The translations under genes and the position numbers were made by a program. Positions 47,501 through 60,264 of a stretch of DNA of 64,000 nt are shown piece by piece (the stretch's first letter is position 1; each line of letters starts with the position of its first letter). The notes beneath the pieces were generated by a model. It was not told the origin of the DNA. It ran no database searches and saw only the letters and a list, made by a program, of their open reading frames with translations. Source of the DNA: Carnegiea gigantea. Lineage: Eukaryota > Streptophyta > Magnoliopsida > Caryophyllales > Cactaceae. Location of the stretch: positions 124,001 through 188,000 of the forward strand of contig JAKOGI010001335.1 in assembly GCA_029747015.1 (NCBI GenBank), in the 5' to 3' direction.

Positions 47501-48389
47501 GGTTAGATGAATTTAGAGAAAGTCATAACTTTCTTAGTTTTTTTTGTTGGGTTCTTTTTTTTAAGGTTATGATACGCTGCAAAATGAGAGTAATAAACTT
47601 TTGTATAAAATAACATTATATATTTTAAAAACCACAAGGCTATATTCTTTGTAATACGTGGATCAATAATCATGTGTTAATATTAATAATTCATTCTCTT
47701 AATCTCCCTCCAAAATGCTTATTTTAAAATTAAAAAAAACACGCAACATATGGGCTTTTTATTAAAAAATTTACAGCATGTTAGAAAATATTTAATATAA
47801 AATATGAAACTCAAAGGTCGTATTATTAAATGTATTAAATTAGTTTGCATTTGGGGTTGTAAATGTGTGCTATGTATGAGTTGCTTAAAAATTTATTTGA
47901 AAATTTAAAAATATGTTGTGTTATTTTTTTAAATACATAAATTGCTGTAAAAAAAATGATAGTTTTGTGTGAAATATGATTAAATAATGAGCATATAATA
48001 AATTCATGTAAAAAGATTGGATCAATTGGCTATTGCTGATATAAAATTTATATGGAGACATTATATAGTTTTAGAAACTAAAATATTTCAATACTTATAT
48101 TTTATTTTTACTACTTAATCTGCAATGAACTTTAATTACAATAACATGAAATATGTTTATCTATGGAATGTCTTGATTCATGTTGTCATTGTTTTCGAGA
48201 AAAAGGTCAAATTTTTATTTCTATTATTAATATGCGTCTTCCACAAGTTTGATCCTCCCTTCAACTTTTTGTATTTTCTAATTTGTACATAGTCACTAAT
48301 TTAGTCAACCCAATAAATTATATCAAATTTTTATACTTTACACACCAAGAAATAAGTATAAACATATATAATTATTTAATACTTTTTCT
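44571..48389. other. Gene-free AT-rich intergenic DNA
   Basis: A few small minus frames (45069-45278, 45352-45615, 45536-45847) have no recognisable domain. The first may belong to the 5' flank of the MULE. No RNA gene or clear element is seen. 47000-48389 is very AT-rich with only random short frames. Confidence 0.55.
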
Positions 48390-49473
48390 TTGAAACACCA
48401 ACACGCAGTGTTATTTATTCATCCAACAGGCAACAATGCTTTAAATACAAGTAGGGTTCTCACTATTCTAAATAAAACTATATTTATACTCTATCGGTAA
48501 TCTTGCTAAAAAATGAGCAACTCTATTAGACTTTCTCCCACTATGACTTATGGAAAATACATAAAAAAGACAACTCAAACAGTCAAAATTTTTAAATCAC
48601 AAGCTCAAACTCAGTAAGCAGACAAGAACATTTGCACACTTTAATCCTTCTCGAACAGGCCACCTCTAAATCTTATGTTACAAGCCCACTTCAACATCCA
48701 ATTCACTACGAAAGCTTCCATTGTATGTGCCTCTGTAATCCCTTGAATTCTCTTCACCATGGAGCCCAGAATTTTTCCCGCATGATCTTGAGCTACAGAC
48801 CCCAACACCACCACAACCCCTTCTCAAATGTAGCAGCATCCATATTGAACTTCATTACCTCCAATGGTAGTTTTCACCACTGCGAATCTACTTGCTCCCC
48901 TCCAACTCTATTGCTCCTAGTACATACCTCGTTCACCTTCTTGAACTCATCCAATATGGCATCAATCTTGATCTTGTTAAGTTTTGCTCCTATTGTCTCA
49001 TCATGCTAAATACGAACATTACATGCACACCACAACTTCCACGCATAACTCAACGCCCTCTCCACCTGCTTGTCGTTATCATTTTCCATCATTGCCTCCA
49101 CCCAACTTGCAAAAAAAGTCCAATGAATAACTCAAAGGCCATGAAAAGATGAGCACCTAGCCCATAAGTCTGTAGCAAAGGGGCACAACCAAACAATATG
49201 AATCAAGTGTTCCCCTATCCACACACAGAAATTACAAGAAATATCATTGCTAATATACTTTTTGTAAATTCCATTTGTGAGGTATAACATCTCGACAACC
49301 GTGCCAAATAAAATCTTTCGTATACCTAGATAGCATCAAACGCCACAACCTACAACACACCATTGAGTTCCCCACTACTGCCTTCGCTTGTTCGACCACT
49401 TCCCTTCTAGCACACTAATGCTCAGACGTAATAAAATATCTTGTATTTTTATTCCATGCCACACCACTCTATC

Positions 49474-49953
49474 CTACACTAAGATATCACATAAAGGAAT
49501 TGAACATATCAATCTTACTTCCTCTTCCAAGAATAGAGAATTCAATAACTCCAAATCCCATTCCCTCCCCTTATTTGTCCATTTTATCAAATCGCACACC
49601 TTAATGGATTCAAGTCCATCAACCTCTAGTGATGTCGCTTTCATCTTACCCTTCCTATGCAACGAACTATCCTCCCAAACACGAATTTTATCTCCTACTT
49701 CTACTCTCCATCTCATGCCCTTCTCCAATACTTCTCTTTCCCCTAAAATACTTCTCCACACATAACGTGGATTAAACCCTACCTTAGCCTCTAAGAAAGA
49801 GAGCCTTAGGAAGTAGTGTGCTTTAAAAATCTCCTTACTCATTAACACCTCACCCTCAGTTCGGATCTTCCACCCTTGCTTTGCCAATAATACTAAGTTG
49901 AACTCATGCCACGACCTAAACCCCAAACCACCATATTTTTTTGGAACACACAT
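49474..49953 (-). pseudogene. LINE reverse transcriptase C-terminal region
   Basis: This is the longest open piece of the LINE (159 codons). It begins CVPKKYGGLGFRSWHEFN, the stretch that follows the RT thumb in plant L1 proteins, and continues through WRSILGEREVLEKGMRWRVE, the conserved link to the zf-RVT domain. Confidence 0.85.
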
Positions 49954-50580
49954 CCCCTCTTATGACATCCATTTAATCCTATTCTCCTCCACACACCACC
50001 AAAAAGCATTAAGCACCCTCTGAATCTCCTCACATAGGGAAATGGGCAATAAAAAGACATCCATTGCTTAAGTTTGCATGGATTGAGCCACTGATTTGAT
50101 TAGCACCTCTTTACCAGCTCTAGTAAGTAATGATGCCTTCCATCCTGTTATCCTCCTCCATACCTGTTCTCTCAAAAACATAAACACCTCTTTCCTCTTC
50201 CTTCCAGTTAATAATGGGAGACCTAAATATTTGCCACCCCCTAACTGCAACTCGATATTAAGAATTCCCTTAATATCCATCCTAGCCTCCTCTATGAGTC
50301 TATGATCGCCAAACTAAAGAAGATCGATAATTTGTTAAAATTGATAACCTAACTAGAATCATTCTCATAGGCGTTCAGTTTCACATTCAGCTTTTGGGCC
50401 TCCTCAATTCGGGCCCTACAAAACAGTAAAATGTAATATGTAAAAAAACAAGTGGGAAATCATGGGATCCCTCTGATTCACTTGCAGGCCATATACATCC
50501 CCCTTAGCAATAGCAGCATCCATTAAGCCCCCTAAACTTTCAGCACAAATGATAAACAAATGAGGAGATAACAGATCTCC

Positions 50581-50775
50581 CTAGCTCAACCCCCTCCTAA
50601 GAGTAATAGGGCCAACATGATTTCTATTGACCGGGACATCAAACTCAACTGACATGACACAAGCCATAACTCGCTCAACCCAAGCCCCACTAAAGCCCAC
50701 CTTTCGTTGTACAACCTCCAAATAAGCCCACTTTACCCTATCATACGCCTTATTAACATCCAACTTCACCGCCAT
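50581..50775 (-). pseudogene. LINE reverse transcriptase palm fragment
   Basis: The fragment reads VKLDVNKAYDRVKWAYL, the first catalytic Asp block of L1-type RT. It continues to RRGLS and is then broken by a stop before the usual QGDPLSP motif. Confidence 0.85.
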
Positions 50776-53273
50776 TATAGGATTTTTGGATGATTTACGA
50801 TGTTTCAGCTAGTGCATACACTCAAAACCAATCAACGCAGTATCTGTGATTAGCCTCTTTGTGACAAAAGCACTTTGATTGCCCAAGATAATTCTAGGTA
50901 AGATCCCTTTTAATATTTTCACTAGCACCTTGGCCATCACCTTATACAATGCATTACACAAGCTAATAGGATGCAACTCAGACATTGACTTCAGATCTTA
51001 CACTTAGTAATGAGGCAAATGGTTTTTTATTCAGTTCTCTAGGTAAGATTCCCTCATTAAGAAATGCTAAGCAGAATGGCACAACATCGTTTTGAATAAC
51101 ATAAAAAGAAGGGGCATATTGTCCGCGCTAACCACCTTATGAGGATGCATCTAGAACGATGCCTCCCGCACTTCCTCTGATGTGAACACCCTATTGAGGT
51201 GTTGATTATCTTTAAAAGCCACATGCTCCTAGATAGTATCCATCACTGGGATAGGTCTAGTGTAGCTATGGTATCAAATAAGGCATTAAAATATGAAAGA
51301 GCAACCTCCCCCATCTTTTCCTCACTTTCACACCCCTTCCCTTCCTCTGTGCATAGTCCAGAGAAGAAATTCTTCTTCATTCTATGAGAGGGTCTTGCAT
51401 GAAAGTATTTAGTGTTTTTATCTCCACTTTTTAATTTCTCCACCTGTGCCCTCGCTCTCCATTAATCCTCCTCTTGCTGCATCAATCTATTAATCTTAGC
51501 ACACTAAATTCTGTGTAACTCCACATTCCTCTGAGATCTCGACTGACATGTTAAAGCTCCAAGCTCCTGCTGGGCTCTACAATATGCTTTTTGAGACCAC
51601 CAAACTTGTTCATACTCTACCTCTCCAAATCCATAGCGTGTTTCCTAATTTTGATAATACAATCTCCCCTCATCACGTCATCATGCTAGGATGCCTCCAC
51701 TGTCAATCTACATTACTTTTCCCAAAGCCAAAAATTTTTGAAGAGAAAGTGTCATTGTTACTTCATCTTGTGAACTGCTCCTTCTTGAAAGAAGTAAAAT
51801 CGAAAGATGATATGATTTAGAAATGCCCATATGCTTCACTACCAAGTCGGGAAATCTCTCCACAAGATCATGGGTTACAAAAGCTCAGTGTAATCTCTCC
51901 TCTACACTTTGATCATCATGCCTCCTATTTACCCACATGAATGGGAAGCCAATGAACTGCACATCAATTAATTTGCATTCATCCACCACCTCCCGGAAAC
52001 GCCTAAACATCCATGCTCCCTTTCTAAACTCCCGTTCTTCTCCCCTTCATCCAACAAGTCATGAAAATGCCCACATATACACCAAGGAAATTGGGACTTT
52101 GGGAAAATCTCACGTACAAATGCCCAAGCTTTTTGTCTCCTCGTTTTCTCCGGGAAAGCACAGTACCCCGTCAACCGCAATTCACCTCCGAGTCCTCCAC
52201 TAAGAGATCAATGTGATTACTAAAGAAACTTGTTACACTTGTCATCACCTTATTTCTCCACAATACCATTACTCCCCCCCAATGGCCCATGCAATCCACT
52301 GCAAAAGATTGACCAAACTCCAACTTTCTTATCATAAACTCTGCCTCCTTCTATAGCACAAAGTCTCATAGAGGAAGATGACATCATGACAGTTCTTACT
52401 CACTAAATTTGTAAGTACATTAACTGCTACTAGGTTGCCAAACCTACAGCAGTTCCAAGACAAGACCTTCATTGCACCCGATAGGGCTGATCCACAGCCC
52501 TTGTCGGTTGACGAAGTTTCTCTGAGCCCAAAACAGTTATATTGATCACATCTTCAACTTCCACAGAGCTCTCATTTATATTAGCATGTTGCACATTGTA
52601 TACTTTATAGAGACTTGAAGCTTTCACTTGCCCGTCTATGCTTTGTGAGTCTGCACATTTTTATCCCTTTAGGCCACCCTCAAAATCACATTCTAATGGA
52701 GCCTTTTCTTTAGTAAAGCGTATATTATTATGTTGGGCCTCCAGTCAACCAGCCTAATTCTTAGTTATTAATCCTAGCCCATCCATTTGTGTAGTCACAT
52801 GTTCCTTATGCAAAGGAACATTTCCTTCACGACTCTTATTCATAATAATTTGTAGGGATCTTGATAGAATATTGCATACATCATGGGCTTTTCTTATCTC
52901 ACCCCTATTCAAATCTCCACTACTCTAGCCTTGCACCATAAAATCCCTAAAGTGCCCCTAATTATGCTTGGTCCCTTGAAGCCCAGAACCCACCAATGCT
53001 AGTGAACGCAATAGCTATCTTTCAGCTCCACTTCCTTGCTTTTGTCATCTAAACAACAGAGCATGTAGCCATGGACCATACTAATGCTCTTCTTTTGCTA
53101 GCTCAGGAAAGTTTAGTATTATCTCACAATCTCTTTCACTATGCCCCATACAATTACAAATATAGCATAACATCAAGGGTTGTTCAACTTGTAATGTATC
53201 CATACTGCATTTCCATCCTCATCCTTCAACTTCATCCCCCTCCAATGTGGTCTATCAACCTTCATCTCGATTT

Positions 53274-53797
53274 TCAAATGAATGTATTCCCATAGTCTTC
53301 TGGGTCTACTTCTGTCACTTTTCTAATTTTACTCCTAATGGCAGACACAACATTACCGTCACTTAGATTGAAGGGAAGATCATAAACTTGAACCCAGAAG
53401 CGAGAAGCCTCAAGCAAGACTTTTGATGGTTGTTTATCCCCTCTACCCTCCTTTAGCACTATCAAATTCTGATCAAAGCCCCACGGGCCCCCTTCTAAGA
53501 CCTTTTATAGTCCATCTCATGGTAGAATTGGAATAAAAACAAATTCTCACCCAACTTATGCATAAAGACACCCTTCATCAGTCTCCAGACAGAGGTCATT
53601 GTTTTCTTGAAAGCACTGCTATTAAAGAATTTTTCTGTGTGCACTTTTCCAATCAAACACCATTTGAATTTATCACTACTTCCTTCCTTCCTCAATGTTT
53701 CTTTGGGCACAATAATACCCTCCTCCTCATCATCATGCAGGTATAACTTCTTGCATATCTCTTCCATCCTCTCTCCATCCATGCTCGAGGAAGTCAT
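53274..53797 (-). pseudogene. LINE ORF1-like (DUF4283) region
   Basis: Frames 53797-53495 and 53465-53274 lie in sequence. They contain KWCLIGKVHTEKFFNSSAFKK, an MKGVFMHKLGENLFLFQF strand, and FWVQVYDLPFNLSD, all typical of the RNA-binding DUF4283 domain fused to plant L1 proteins. The first Met (53797) follows no earlier in-frame start, so it is the likely original start. One frame break separates the two parts. Confidence 0.8.
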
Positions 53798-53960
53798 TGA
53801 AAAAAATCACTCAGACCAAGCACTAGATCATAGATAATACTCACATTCTTGCACCAATAGCAAGAAAATAGCAATACCTCACAAGGGCTCTTATGGGAAA
53901 GCATGCAAGAGAAAACGAACTTCTGGATGCTAACAACATGCCCTGAACGAAACCCTATGA

Positions 53961-55226
53961 GCCTTTTTAATATGATTTTAAATATAAGAATAAATAGAAA
54001 TAGCTTAGAAATTGTTTAATTTAATGTATAACAATGACACGATTAACTATAATAATGCCATGAGAAATTAAATGTTCCCTCTACACTAGTTAGATATTCT
54101 TGATGTAATCTTTTTAATTGATTCAACAAACCCCTCGATTCTTCTGAGATGCAACAATGAGGATTCCATACCAATTTGCTCAATATTTTTCCCATGCTAC
54201 AAATCAAAATCAAAATGTGATGTGGCATAACTAATGACTCTTCTGTGGGGATATCACATAAGGTGGGTTTGAATCCTCTTCCAAACACTTTTATGCACCA
54301 AAAAAATAATTAAATTTCATCAATCAAATGTTACAAAATGTTCAAAAATATTTAAGAAGTTGAATCAGTTTTACTTTGGCGTATAACTATCTAGGTAATT
54401 GTTGTGGATATTTATTATAATTTCGTGCAGCTTTATAAATTCTTAGTCATGCATATAAGTATAATATAATGATAGAATTTGGTATAGGACATTAAATTTA
54501 ATTGAACACAATTTAGTTTATCGAATTAAATTTGATTTTATCTCACTTCAAATTTAAACTACATTGGACACAAACGTCTTTAGAATACCTGCTTTTAGAA
54601 AGAAAAATATTTTATATTTTGTTATATTTTCTTTCCTTAAAATTTCACAATATATGTGTAATTCTTTTAAAATTAAAATTTCAAAGTAGTAACATGTGTT
54701 TTTATAATATTCTAAATCAAATGTCAAAAAAAATCTAAAATATTAAATGTATAGTCTAAAAGTTAAAATGAATTTTAGCATTATAGTTTTTCCTCATTCT
54801 ACACACAATTTTTACTTTGCCTTCCATGTACTTACTTCTTGTTTTGCGCCCCCCAAACAAAGTCAAACACTCCAATGCTCTCTCAAAATATTTTAGTCTT
54901 CTATTTTGTCTTTTTATTTGAATTTTTTTTGATACCCAAACATTTGTTGCTAATTGAGTGTTTCTTTCTTCGGAATTTAATATTTTTCATCTTATTGAGA
55001 AAGCATAATTCAATAATTTTCTTCGATTAAAAATCTAACAGTAAATGATAGTATTTCATGCATAATTGCCAATTTCCCTAATAAATTAGTAACTTGCTAG
55101 AACACACTAAATTGCTTGTATTAAGTCATGTTAGGCAATTAAAGCACGTCAACTCATCATTAACCTCCCTCTTACACGGCATCTTACATAGCAAGTTTAT
55201 ATGCTATTCAAATATGAGTCCCATCC

Positions 55227-55307
<81 letters not shown>

Positions 55308-57258
55308 ATAGAGAAAGATGGGGAAAATGGTCTACAAGGCATAGCTAGAAAATATAAGAAACTTCAAATTCTTGTGAGATAAGGGGGAGCCTAGGATTGT
55401 CCAACCAAGCATGCCAAACCAATGTTTTATGAAATAAAACGATGAAATGCTTTAGACAAAGTAGTACAATCACATGCACTCAAGAAAAAACACAACACTT
55501 TCAGATAACATGTCAACTTAGAATTTTTCTAAAAGTATTCATATGTTTATTGTCAAATTTTGCTTAGGCCACAAAATTGAGTTGTCAGATATGAGAAAAA
55601 GTTATGGTTTGATTTTACAAGGAACAAAGGGACGATGTGGTTAACTTCACTTTTTGTTAGGAGCTTGGGTCATTGATCCATAGGTTACCTCTCATTAAGT
55701 TAAATTTCGTATTCATCTAGATAAAGACATAATGCAATTGCCATTTGTCTCCTCTTTTATATTGGAAAACAGTGAAATAACATTGAACTCCTCAACATCA
55801 ATATAGACACAGGTCCCCATAACTTGAAAGTCAACTAAAAATGGCGAATATAGTCATGGTGAACTTGCCACAATAAGTTAACTATCACAACCGCTTTGGA
55901 CTGTTGAGCTACAACTATCACGGCCAAGGAAAGAAACGCTATTTAACCAATGTCTTGACACTAAGAGCCCAGAGAGACGTGTGGTGTGATACTCCATACT
56001 ATGGATATGGATGAGGACAGTACAAAGTCTTGTAGACTTTCGAGGATGGCAAATGATGTGACAAAATATGGTCCGGTGAGTTGGAGAATCCCAAAAAGGA
56101 CGAAACTAAGCAATCTACTTTTTTATGAGATTGTTTATCATTTGAGTTTTAATTCTTGCTTAAAAAGGTACTATATTATTCATTGATAATTTATATAATT
56201 ACTTCTATATTAAATAGATTCTTTAGGGAAAGATTATATAGATTTAGTATTAGATGCATGACAACTATGTCCTTTTTAGCCCCTTCATAAAAGAACATAA
56301 AAAGTTCAAGGAATTGATTTTTAAATCATTATTAAGCTCAAATGAACTGAAGAAAATGATACAATGAAACAAACTCCTACAATGTGAGTATTTTACAATG
56401 TTCTTTAGACAAAATAGAGTCCACCTAAAGTGAGCTTTAAAATAATCACCTTAATCTAAAAATCCACCGAAAAAGAACTTACTATGCAACCACCTAAATT
56501 GTACCTAAAACAACAACTTCTTTGACTTGATCAGTCTTTTGCATAAATAAAAATCCCTTAAAATTACTATTGAACAAAAATTATTGCTTGAATATCCTAC
56601 AACAACTACCATCATCCAACTCAAAAGATCAAGGATAGCTCAACAGTGAGGTCTTCCTTCTTAAATAGTTGCACTACCCAACAACCTTCAACCCTTCCTA
56701 AAAAATTCATTTCCAATTCCTACAGGTCGCAACATATCTCAATTACATAGACGTACACCAAAAGTTGATAAAAATTCATAGAATACAAAAAATATTCAAC
56801 TCCTTATTTTACGAACTTTCAAACATTTCCTTTACTTTTAAAGAAAAGTCATGGTTGAGCAAAAGAATTCTTCTCCATCCTCCATGTTTGCTTCGGCCAA
56901 ACTGCTTGACATGCCAAAATTCTCTAAATTATTGCTATGTCCAAACAATTACAAAATAGAGATCCTGTAGGCTTGCTTGCCACTTGCCTAGTTGCTATGC
57001 ACTTTTGTATCTATTTAATTTTTGTGTTTAGTTTGTGTGCTAGGCTGGCGTTAGTCTACAATGTCACATTGCATTATTTCCTCATTCTATAATCCACTTC
57101 CTCTATTCCTTCACCTCTCCCTCGTCTATTTTATTCCAAACGTGGATGAAGTAGTATAGATGTCTCTTTCTCTCTCTCTTTGTTGTAGTAAATTGGTTAT
57201 ATTTTGCTTTATAATTCTTTTATCTATCACAATGGAATAATATAAACTAAAAGCACTG
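53961..57258. other. Gene-free AT-rich intergenic DNA with a long (AT)n tract
   Basis: An uninterrupted AT run of about 74 bp lies at 55231-55304. Small open frames (54043-54288 minus, 54532-54738, 54839-55030, 56765-56959 plus) show no known domain and follow local AT-richness. No element was recognised. Confidence 0.55.
55231..55304. repeat. (AT)n microsatellite
   Basis: About 37 uninterrupted AT dinucleotides. The Tyr/Ile-rich open frame across it is an artefact. Confidence 0.95.
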
Positions 57259-57503
57259 CATAAGGGTCTATTCTTTTCGTTGGTAAATTAGAGTTGGTAA
57301 AAGAATAAAATTAGTAGAGGTAGGTTGAAGTGGGTTAAAGTTAGTTAAAGTTAGTGTTTTTTTATTGAAGTGGATTGAAGTATGTTGAAGTATGTTGAAG
57401 TGGGTTGAAGTTGGTATTTTTTATTGAAGTGAGTTGAAATGGGTTGAAGTGAGTTAACGTTGGTAAAGTAGAAAAGACTAACGAAAAGAACAGAAAGTTG
57501 CCT
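57259..57503. mobile_element. Short MITE of the GGTTGAAGT fold-back family
   Basis: The left end GGGTCTATTCTTTTCGTTGGT (57266-57286) is mirrored at the right by ACTAACGAAAAGAACAG (57478-57494). The interior has direct GGTTGAAGTGGGTTGAAGT-type sub-repeats, the same as at 1-100 and 1908-2030. It is therefore a compact copy of the family whose giant member opens the window. A target duplication could not be assigned with certainty. Confidence 0.7.
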
Positions 57504-57542
57504 TTTATGATTTATATTTCATGTACAGCAGGTAAAAGTTAT

Positions 57543-58160
57543 CACAACAAGAATCCGGTTCAATTGAGACCGGAATTTAGAGACCGAAATAAAAATCGGT
57601 CTCTGATTAAGTTTGGAGACCGAATTCAGATACTGAACACTCTGGTATCAAATTGAAGTCAATTTGGAGACCGAAAATTACTATACGGTCTCCACTGGAG
57701 ACCAACATAAATTTCGGTCTCAGATTTTGGAGACCGAAACATTACACGGTCTCAACTTGAGACCAACATTAATTTCGGTCTCCAATTTTGGAGACCGAAA
57801 CATTATGCGGTCTCAATTAGAGACCACAAGGATTTCGGTCTTAAAGGGTTTCACTGTTCGAGAAGGATCTGATGATTTCCAGAGACCGAAAAATATTTTG
57901 GTCTCAAAATAAATTTGGAGACCAAATGTTTCGGTTTCAAAATGCAATTAATTCAGAGACCGAAATGTGGATTCGGTCTCCATTTGGGACCAACTACATA
58001 TTTGGTCTCTAATTAAAAAAAGTAATTGTAATATTTTTGCTTATGATTTAGAGACCAACGGAACGCTTGGTCTCAACAATTAATTTTCGAACTCAGATTT
58101 AGAGATCGCATACGTATTTCGGTCTCCAATTGAGACCAAAATACATCGATCTCTGATTTT
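57543..58160. repeat. CACTA subterminal repeat array (GAGACCGAAA / TTTCGGTCTC)
   Basis: About two dozen copies of a GAGACCGAAA-like word occur in alternating orientation, many as near-perfect short hairpins with GAGACC and GGTCTC facing each other. Spacing is roughly 15-40 bp. In CACTA elements such subterminal arrays are the binding sites of the element-encoded DNA-binding protein. Confidence 0.8.
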
Positions 58161-59138
58161 CGCAAAAATTCGATTCCAGGCCTTTTCCCTCATTACTCTC
58201 TGTTCGTTTCCCGCTCTCTGCTCGGTAGAAATTCCCAGAAATCTCTCGGTGTTGCTTCCACTCTCTCACTCACTCACTTACTTCCTTCCTCCTTCAAGCT
58301 GCTCGGTCGTAGGTCGCATTTTGAAGCCCCGGCAACCCACCCAGGTATCACTCATTTTCGTGTAGCTTCGGTGATAATGTATGTGCCCATTTGAGGATTC
58401 TAGGGCTGTTGATGGCATTGCTTCGATTCCCCATCCCTCTGATTTGCTTAATGTTAACTTTTGGAACCGTGTTTGGCCTCCCATTCAACGGCATTCTTCA
58501 ATTTTGTTACTCACAGTTAAAATGCCTCATTTGCTTTTCCTGGATAGTTAACAGTTGTTTGATAGTGTCATCGACTTGCTTGACCGTGTTTGTGTGGTGC
58601 TACTTATACTATAAAATAGAGCTATTATTGGCCAGTTCAACAGTGGTTAGTAGTATTGGTGCTTGGCAGCATATGAGAAACCAGAAGCTGTAGCTTCGAA
58701 AAATATCATCCAGATGCAAAAGGGAGGGGGGGTTCCTATGGCTTAGTGATAAAAACGTCCAAGGAAATGGGTAGATGGCTTGGATGTAGGCGATTTGTTC
58801 ATGAAGAATGCAACATGGACAAAGCCAAAACCTATATTGAAGAAGGGTCATGAACAAGATTCAATAATTTCCCGGGGGGGTAATAGTTAAAATCAGCTCA
58901 ATTTCACCCGTTTAGAAGACCATATACCCAACAAATAATTTGTACACGAAGGGTCGAGGCCTGAGGGGGTTGTGGTTGCCTTTTGTCCACTGGAATGCAA
59001 GCTTATTGTTTAAATGATGGTGGAGATTCTACACAAAGAAACAAGCATTTTGGCAAAGTTTTATTGAATCCATTTGCAATTACAATTCCAATTACAGTTT
59101 GCCAACAGGCACGTTGGCAAGGTTTCTCGACAACAAAT
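58161..59138. other. Leader-like region of the CACTA element
   Basis: C/T-rich sequence at 58190-58345 resembles an untranslated first exon ending in CACCCAG|GTATCA, a possible donor. The remainder has only short frames (58391-58693 +) of hydrophobic composition with no known match. No gene is claimed. Confidence 0.4.
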
Positions 59139-59387
59139 TGTTGAGGATATAAAAAGGGAAAGGTATCAAGTTGGTTTCAGGTTAGTTATATGACAATTTG
59201 GTAGCATATGGAGTTAGTTAGTTGAGTATAAATACACTGCTATTGTATGCTGTGAAAGAATAGAAAATGAAGGATTATTGGCTCTTTGGGAGCTTCTATC
59301 ATTTCTCTCTCACTTCTCTTCCCATCTCTTTTCTTTCCTGAAGCTTGAGGTTGCATCCATGGCGGCAAATCAACATGGTATCAGAGC
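59139..59387 (+). mobile_element. Copia-like LTR plus tRNA-Met primer-binding site inside the CACTA element
   Basis: A 237-bp block begins TGTTGAGG (59139) and ends CAACA (59375). It holds a TATA-like TATAAATAC near 59228 and is followed directly by TGGTATCAGAGC (59376-59387), the primer-binding site complementary to initiator tRNA-Met. This is the 5' end of a small LTR retrotransposon. No gag/pol sequence and no second LTR were recognised, so it is probably a short non-autonomous (TRIM-like) or deleted element. Confidence 0.7.
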
Positions 59388-60111
59388 AACTCAAAGCTTC
59401 TATGGATGATAAAACTATGCTTCCATAGCTATCGTATGTTCGAAAATACAGAGGATAGGGAATCTGAATCATGCTGCATTTTTCTTTTCGATCAATTGAT
59501 TTGATTCATCAATAGATCTAACTATCATCACTCAAATACGTTTTTTCATTCTTTTCTCAATTGATTGACTTGTGTTTTCAATCAATCAAGCCAAAATCTG
59601 TGGATTCAGATCCTTGTTGACTCTCTGCTTCACCTCTAACAATTGTAGGTAGCATATGTACAATTTTCCTGAGCTCCACATACATCTGTCCCAAACTTGA
59701 ACATCCAATGAATACAACTAACAATGATGCATATCTTGTACTGCACAATCAATGGGCTAAAGTCAATACATTAATCATTAGCTTACTAATTTCTTTTGCT
59801 CAATTAAACCTTTCTTAGCAGGTCCAATCTCGAATGATATTATTGTATTTCCCTTCGCATTATATTATTGTATTTGTTAATGACTATTTTGAACTTAAAA
59901 AAATAACAATGTAATACTTTTGTGACCAATTGAGATGACTAACTAACCACTCTTACTTAGTCAAAAATTAAAAATTTTTGTATGTAAAAGGGTTGTGCTA
60001 AATTTTAATCCTTGTATGACTAGTATGTTGGTTTACATATCCCCGCAACTTAAACTAATAAGCTTTGAAAAACAATAAGTTTATGTATGTATGTATGTAT
60101 GTATGTATGTA

Positions 60112-60153
<42 letters not shown>

Positions 60154-60264
60154 CATATATATATATATACGTATATATATATGTATGTATTTATCTACAT
60201 GTACTTATTGTTGTATGAAAAAATGTATGTTTGGCTAGTAATATATACAGATCCTCTTGAGACA
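59388..60264. other. Non-coding interval before the CACTA transposase, with microsatellite
   Basis: Probably the remaining internal sequence of the small LTR element followed by CACTA intron. A (GTAT)n-(GT)n-(AT)n tract occupies about 60082-60190. ATATATACAG just before 60252 could be the acceptor of an intron ahead of the transposase start. Confidence 0.45.
60082..60190. repeat. (GTAT)n/(GT)n/(AT)n compound microsatellite
   Basis: Tandem GTAT units followed by GT and AT dinucleotides. It lies just upstream of the transposase start and creates a spurious N-terminal extension rich in Tyr, Met, Cys and Val. Confidence 0.9.

Larger units (their letters stand above)
48390..53960 (-). mobile_element. 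Long LINE (L1-type) retrotransposon remnant with RNase H
   Basis: The minus-strand order of modules matches a full plant L1. It begins at 53797 (MTSSSMDGER) with a DUF4283-like ORF1 region to about 53274. A CCHC knuckle at 53167-53126 reads CYICNCMGHSERDC. An endonuclease-like part lies near 51968-52180, with HDLLDEGEKNGS, and RT at about 51440-49950 contains KLDVNKAYDRVKWAYL. A zf-RVT piece (CNFCVWIGEHLIH, about 49230-49260) and an RNase H-like end (about 48870-48620, DHAGKILGSMVKRIQ) complete it. The span of 5.5 kb suggests an almost full-length insertion. Frequent stops and frameshifts make it inactive. Ends are approximate. Confidence 0.85.

Noticed and set aside
49388..49765. 125-codon + strand frame
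   Set aside because: Antisense shadow of the LINE reverse transcriptase C-terminal frame.
54043..54288. 81-codon minus-strand frame
   Set aside because: The composition looks protein-like but there is no identifiable domain and no flanking exons. It could be a retroelement scrap but cannot be supported.
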